A stretch of DNA of 8,691 nucleotides, taken from assembly GCA_003694425.1 (NCBI GenBank), contig RFJX01000204.1:1-8691 (forward strand). Direction: 5' to 3'. A program made the translations under genes and the position numbers. Below are positions 6,498 through 8,691 of this stretch, piece after piece; positions within the stretch are counted from its first letter, which is position 1; each line of letters begins with the position of its first letter. A model generated the notes under the pieces. The model saw only the letters and a list, made by a program, of their open reading frames with translations. It had not been told where the DNA came from and made no database searches. This DNA comes from Gammaproteobacteria bacterium (GTDB lineage Bacteria; Pseudomonadota; Gammaproteobacteria; J113).

Positions 6498-7055
6498 TCA
6501 CAGGCCCGCCTCCCTGGCCGCCTCTTCCCAGCCCTTCGGCAGGCGGTGGGCGATGCCCTTGTGACAGTCGATGCAGGTCCTGCCCTCTTCGATGGCCCGG
6601 GTGTGGGCCTTGACCGCGCGCCGCCCCTGCTCGATGAAGTCCATGTATTCGAAGTCGTGACAGTTGCGGCATTCGCGGGAGTCGACCGACTTCATCCGCT
6701 TCCATTCGTGCAGCGCCAGCTCGATTCGCTTCTTCTCGAACTTCTCCGGGGTGTCGATGGTGCCCAGGACCTTGTGCAGCAGCTCGTTGGAGGCCTGGAT
6801 CTTGCGTACCACCTTGGGACCCCACTCCTTCGGCACGTGGCAGTCGGGACAGGTGGCCCGGACCCCGGTGCGGTTGTTGTAGTGGATCGTCTTCCGATAC
6901 TCCTGGTAGACGTTCTCCTCCATCTCGTGACAGGAGATGCAGAAGGCCTCGCGGTTGGTCAGTTCCAGGGCCCAGTTGAAGCCGCCCCAGAACAGGATGC
7001 CGACGACGAAGGCACCGAACAGGACCCCCAGCGAACAGTTGAAGATTTTTCTCAT
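6498..7055 (-). CDS. napC: NapC/NirT-family tetrahaem c-type cytochrome, quinol oxidase of Nap
   Basis: A membrane-anchored periplasmic cytochrome that takes electrons from quinol and passes them to NapB/NapA. The 185 residues comprise one N-terminal transmembrane anchor (about 8-26) and four haem sites: CISCH (39-43), CPDCH (69-73), CRNCH (129-133) and CIDCH (161-165). Family motifs [26 protein letters not shown] and [10 protein letters not shown] match E. coli NapC as remembered. The cytoplasmic N-terminus before the anchor is only a few residues, shorter than in E. coli. The start is ATG 7053-7055, preceded by GGAG and a short A-run. It is the last gene of the nap set, 33 bp after napB. 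Confidence 0.96.
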   Translation of the reverse strand: MRKIFNCSLGVLFGAFVVGILFWGGFNWALELTNREAFCISCHEMEENVYQEYRKTIHYNNRTGVRATCPDCHVPKEWGPKVVRKIQASNELLHKVLGTIDTPEKFEKKRIELALHEWKRMKSVDSRECRNCHDFEYMDFIEQGRRAVKAHTRAIEEGRTCIDCHKGIAHRLPKGWEEAAREAGL

Positions 7056-7088
7056 CGGTTTTTTCTCCAGGCGTGGCTGCTTGCGGGC

Positions 7089-7526
7089 CTACTTCTCCTT
7101 CAGCGACTCGACCGGCTGGAAGGTGTTCTCCACCAGGGGCTTGGCGTTGGCCTGGGGCACGTGGCACTGGTTGCAGAAATAGCGGGTCGGGGCGATGTCC
7201 GCCAGGTCATTGCCCTCCCGGTCCTTGAAGTGGGTCTGGCTGATCTTGGTGGCTCCGGCCTCCCGGTACTTGTCCCAGCCATGGCAGGAGAGGCACTTGT
7301 TGTAGCGCAGGTCGATCTGGTAGCCGTCGATCTTGTGCGGGATCAGCGGCGGTTGCTGGACGAAGTCCCGGGGCAGCACCTCCCCGTCCTTGCGGTATTG
7401 CGGCTTGATCGGCGGGCGTGAATCCTCGTTCGGGGGACGGTCGCCGCGCAGGGACTTCACCTCCGCCTGCGCCAGCGGGGACAGGCAGAGCAGGCCGGCA
7501 ATCAGCGGGATCAGCATCTTGTTCAT
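7089..7526 (-). CDS. napB: NapB, dihaem cytochrome c subunit of periplasmic nitrate reductase
   Basis: Electron-transfer subunit that partners NapA in the periplasm. The 145-residue precursor has a Sec signal peptide ending AQA (19-21), then two haem sites, CLSCH (78-82) and CNQCH (118-122). His64 (LIPHKIDGYQ) and His99 (ISQTHF) sit where the distal haem ligands of NapB are found. RYFCNQCHVPQA and NTFQP near the C-terminus are family hallmarks. The ATG at 7524-7526 overlaps the napH stop as ATGA, with GGAG eight bases upstream, so translation is probably coupled to napH. The longer open frame reaching 7628 runs inside napH and is not used. Confidence 0.96.
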   Translation of the reverse strand: MNKMLIPLIAGLLCLSPLAQAEVKSLRGDRPPNEDSRPPIKPQYRKDGEVLPRDFVQQPPLIPHKIDGYQIDLRYNKCLSCHGWDKYREAGATKISQTHFKDREGNDLADIAPTRYFCNQCHVPQANAKPLVENTFQPVESLKEK

Positions 7527-8422
7527 GATGATGTCTCCATCTTCTGGTGAATGGTGGGCGTGGGGTTGTCCCGGCCGAGGGTGAAGCCGAAGACCTGCTC
7601 GCTGCAGACATCGACGCAGCGGCCGCAATTGGTGCAGTTGATGTCGCGGATCATCGGGCCGATGCCCTTGGCCTCACCCTTCAGGGCCGGGGTGATGACC
7701 TGGGGTTCGGGGCAGACCTGGAAACAGTCCATGCAGTCGTTGCAGCGGCTCCGGTCGGTGGCGCTGACCCGCACCGGGGTGACGACCGCCAGCAGGCTGT
7801 AGAAGGCCCCCACGGGGCAGAGGTGGCCGCACCAGCCGTGGCGGGTGATCAGCAGGTCGAACAGGAAGATGCCGAGGATCAGCAGCCAGCCCGTCCCCAT
7901 GCCGAAGAGCAGCCCGCGGTGCAGGATGGTGACCGGATTGACCAGCTCCCAGACGATGGTGCCGGCCAGGGCGGCCAGCACCAGCGTCGTTCCCAGCAGC
8001 CAGTAGCGGAAGGTGCGGGAGAAGCTGCTGCCGGCGCCGCGCAGCCCCAGGCGCCGGCGGAGCCAGGCGGCGGCGTCGGTGACCAGATTGACCGGGCAGA
8101 CCCAGGAGCAGTAGACCCGCCCGCCGACCAGCAGATAGAAGGCCAGGACGATGCCCGCCCCGATCAGCGCGGTGACATGGGGGAGATGGCCCGCCAGCAG
8201 CCCCTGCAGGAGGATGTAGGGATCGGAGAGCGGCAGCAGGTCCAGGGTCAGGCTGGAAGCGAGGGTGCCCTTGACGATCCAGGCCCCGAACCAGGGGCCG
8301 GCCAGGAACAGGGCCAGGAGGCCGAGCTGGGAGGTCCGGCGCAGCAGCAGCCACTTGTTGGCCCTGAGCCAGCCCTTGCGGCGGATGGCCTCGGCCCCGA
8401 CCCTGCCGCTGGTCGCCGCCAT
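7523..8422 (-). CDS. napH: NapH, ferredoxin-type quinol dehydrogenase membrane subunit
   Basis: With NapG forms a second quinol-oxidising route to periplasmic nitrate reductase. The 299 residues have four hydrophobic segments (roughly 33-51, 82-100, 140-158, 172-192), two cytoplasmic CxxxCP motifs (CSWVCP at 105-110 and CGHLCP at 198-203), and two C-terminal 4Fe-4S motifs: CNDCMDCFQVCP (227-238) and CTNCGRCVDVCS (263-274). The second cluster ends in Ser instead of the usual Pro, a small deviation that leaves the cysteines intact. The ATG at 8420-8422 follows the napG stop by one base and has a good Shine-Dalgarno (GGGGAGG, 8430-8436). The stop overlaps the napB start. Confidence 0.97.
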   Translation of the reverse strand: MAATSGRVGAEAIRRKGWLRANKWLLLRRTSQLGLLALFLAGPWFGAWIVKGTLASSLTLDLLPLSDPYILLQGLLAGHLPHVTALIGAGIVLAFYLLVGGRVYCSWVCPVNLVTDAAAWLRRRLGLRGAGSSFSRTFRYWLLGTTLVLAALAGTIVWELVNPVTILHRGLLFGMGTGWLLILGIFLFDLLITRHGWCGHLCPVGAFYSLLAVVTPVRVSATDRSRCNDCMDCFQVCPEPQVITPALKGEAKGIGPMIRDINCTNCGRCVDVCSEQVFGFTLGRDNPTPTIHQKMETSS

Positions 8423-8423
8423 C

Positions 8424-8691
8424 TCAGGGCCTCCCCTTGCGGTTGAGGGTCTTCAGCGGGTCGCTGTCGAACGGGGTGGCCTGTTCCTGCGGCTGGTCGA
8501 TCAGCCCCTTGCCGTAGTAGTCGTAGGCCTTGCCTTCCGGCAGGTTGAACCGGTGTTCGACATCCTGGGGCACCAGCGGCCGGCCGGCCTTCTGCTTCTC
8601 CTTCCAGCCCAGCCGGTAGGTGCTCTGCATCTCACCCCGGGCCAGCTTCAGCGGCAGGACCTTGATCGCCGCCTCCTCCAGGACACAGGCC
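8424..8691 (-). CDS. napG: NapG, periplasmic ferredoxin-type subunit, C-terminal part
   Basis: Truncated by the right window edge; the last 88 residues are visible. They begin with ACVLEEAAIKVLPLKLARGE, which matches the end of the last 4Fe-4S region of E. coli NapG as remembered (CVLEQPAIKVLPLSLAKGE), followed by YRLGW. E. coli NapG ends soon after that point, but here about 55 more residues follow, polar and without cysteine, ending NRKGRP. NapG is an exported iron-sulfur protein that works with NapH in passing quinol electrons to NapB or NapA. The stop is one base from the napH start. The remaining nap genes, including napA, should lie beyond the edge. Confidence 0.9.
   Translation of the reverse strand, partial: ACVLEEAAIKVLPLKLARGEMQSTYRLGWKEKQKAGRPLVPQDVEHRFNLPEGKAYDYYGKGLIDQPQEQATPFDSDPLKTLNRKGRP

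Noticed and set aside
5649..7421. Plus-strand open frame of about 590 codons covering lipB and napC/napB
   Set aside because: It overlaps lipB in another frame and the nap genes antisense. It has no recognisable domain and a low-complexity Gly/Ala/Arg composition.
7547..8446. Plus-strand open frame of the same length as napH (299 codons)
   Set aside because: Antisense to napH, which has intact Fe-S and membrane motifs. The equal length is coincidence, and the sequence is Gln/Asp/Gly/Ala-rich low complexity.

Overview
The window is GC-rich, tightly packed DNA of proteobacterial type. The gene content points to a sulfur-oxidising, nitrate-respiring gammaproteobacterium: a Sat close (from memory) to the dissimilatory Sat of Allochromatium-like bacteria, and an E. 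coli-type periplasmic nitrate reductase set in the order napG-napH-napB-napC. The taxonomic call is inference; there is no rRNA or other marker gene.

Layout. Positions 1-82 are a perfect heptamer tandem array that reaches the left window edge. From 81 to 5669 six genes all lie on the minus strand, read right to left: sat (ATP sulfurylase), hinT (HIT nucleotide hydrolase), a lipoprotein here called lipA, a class I DAHP synthase (aroG type), serA and serB. They overlap or are separated by only a few bases, except for a 66-bp gap between lipA and aroG, so they may form one or two operons. Only 25 bp separate sat from a plus-strand lipoprotein, lipB (5695-6426), which is a paralogue of lipA. lipB converges on the nap genes (6498-8691, minus strand), with a GC-rich hairpin between them. 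napG runs off the right edge. No stretch over 300 bp lacks a gene; the longest gaps are about 70 bp.

How the genes work together. SerA and SerB are the first and last steps of serine synthesis from 3-phosphoglycerate. DAHP synthase opens the shikimate pathway. Sat interconverts sulfate plus ATP with adenylylsulfate (APS) plus PPi; in sulfur oxidisers it runs towards ATP and sulfate. HinT hydrolyses adenylyl conjugates and may act on APS. NapGHBC passes quinol electrons to the catalytic subunit NapA, which should lie upstream, beyond the right edge. The unassigned part is the pair of paralogous lipoproteins on either side of sat-hinT. They share a two-cysteine pattern with identical spacing and are the best candidates here for undescribed biology.
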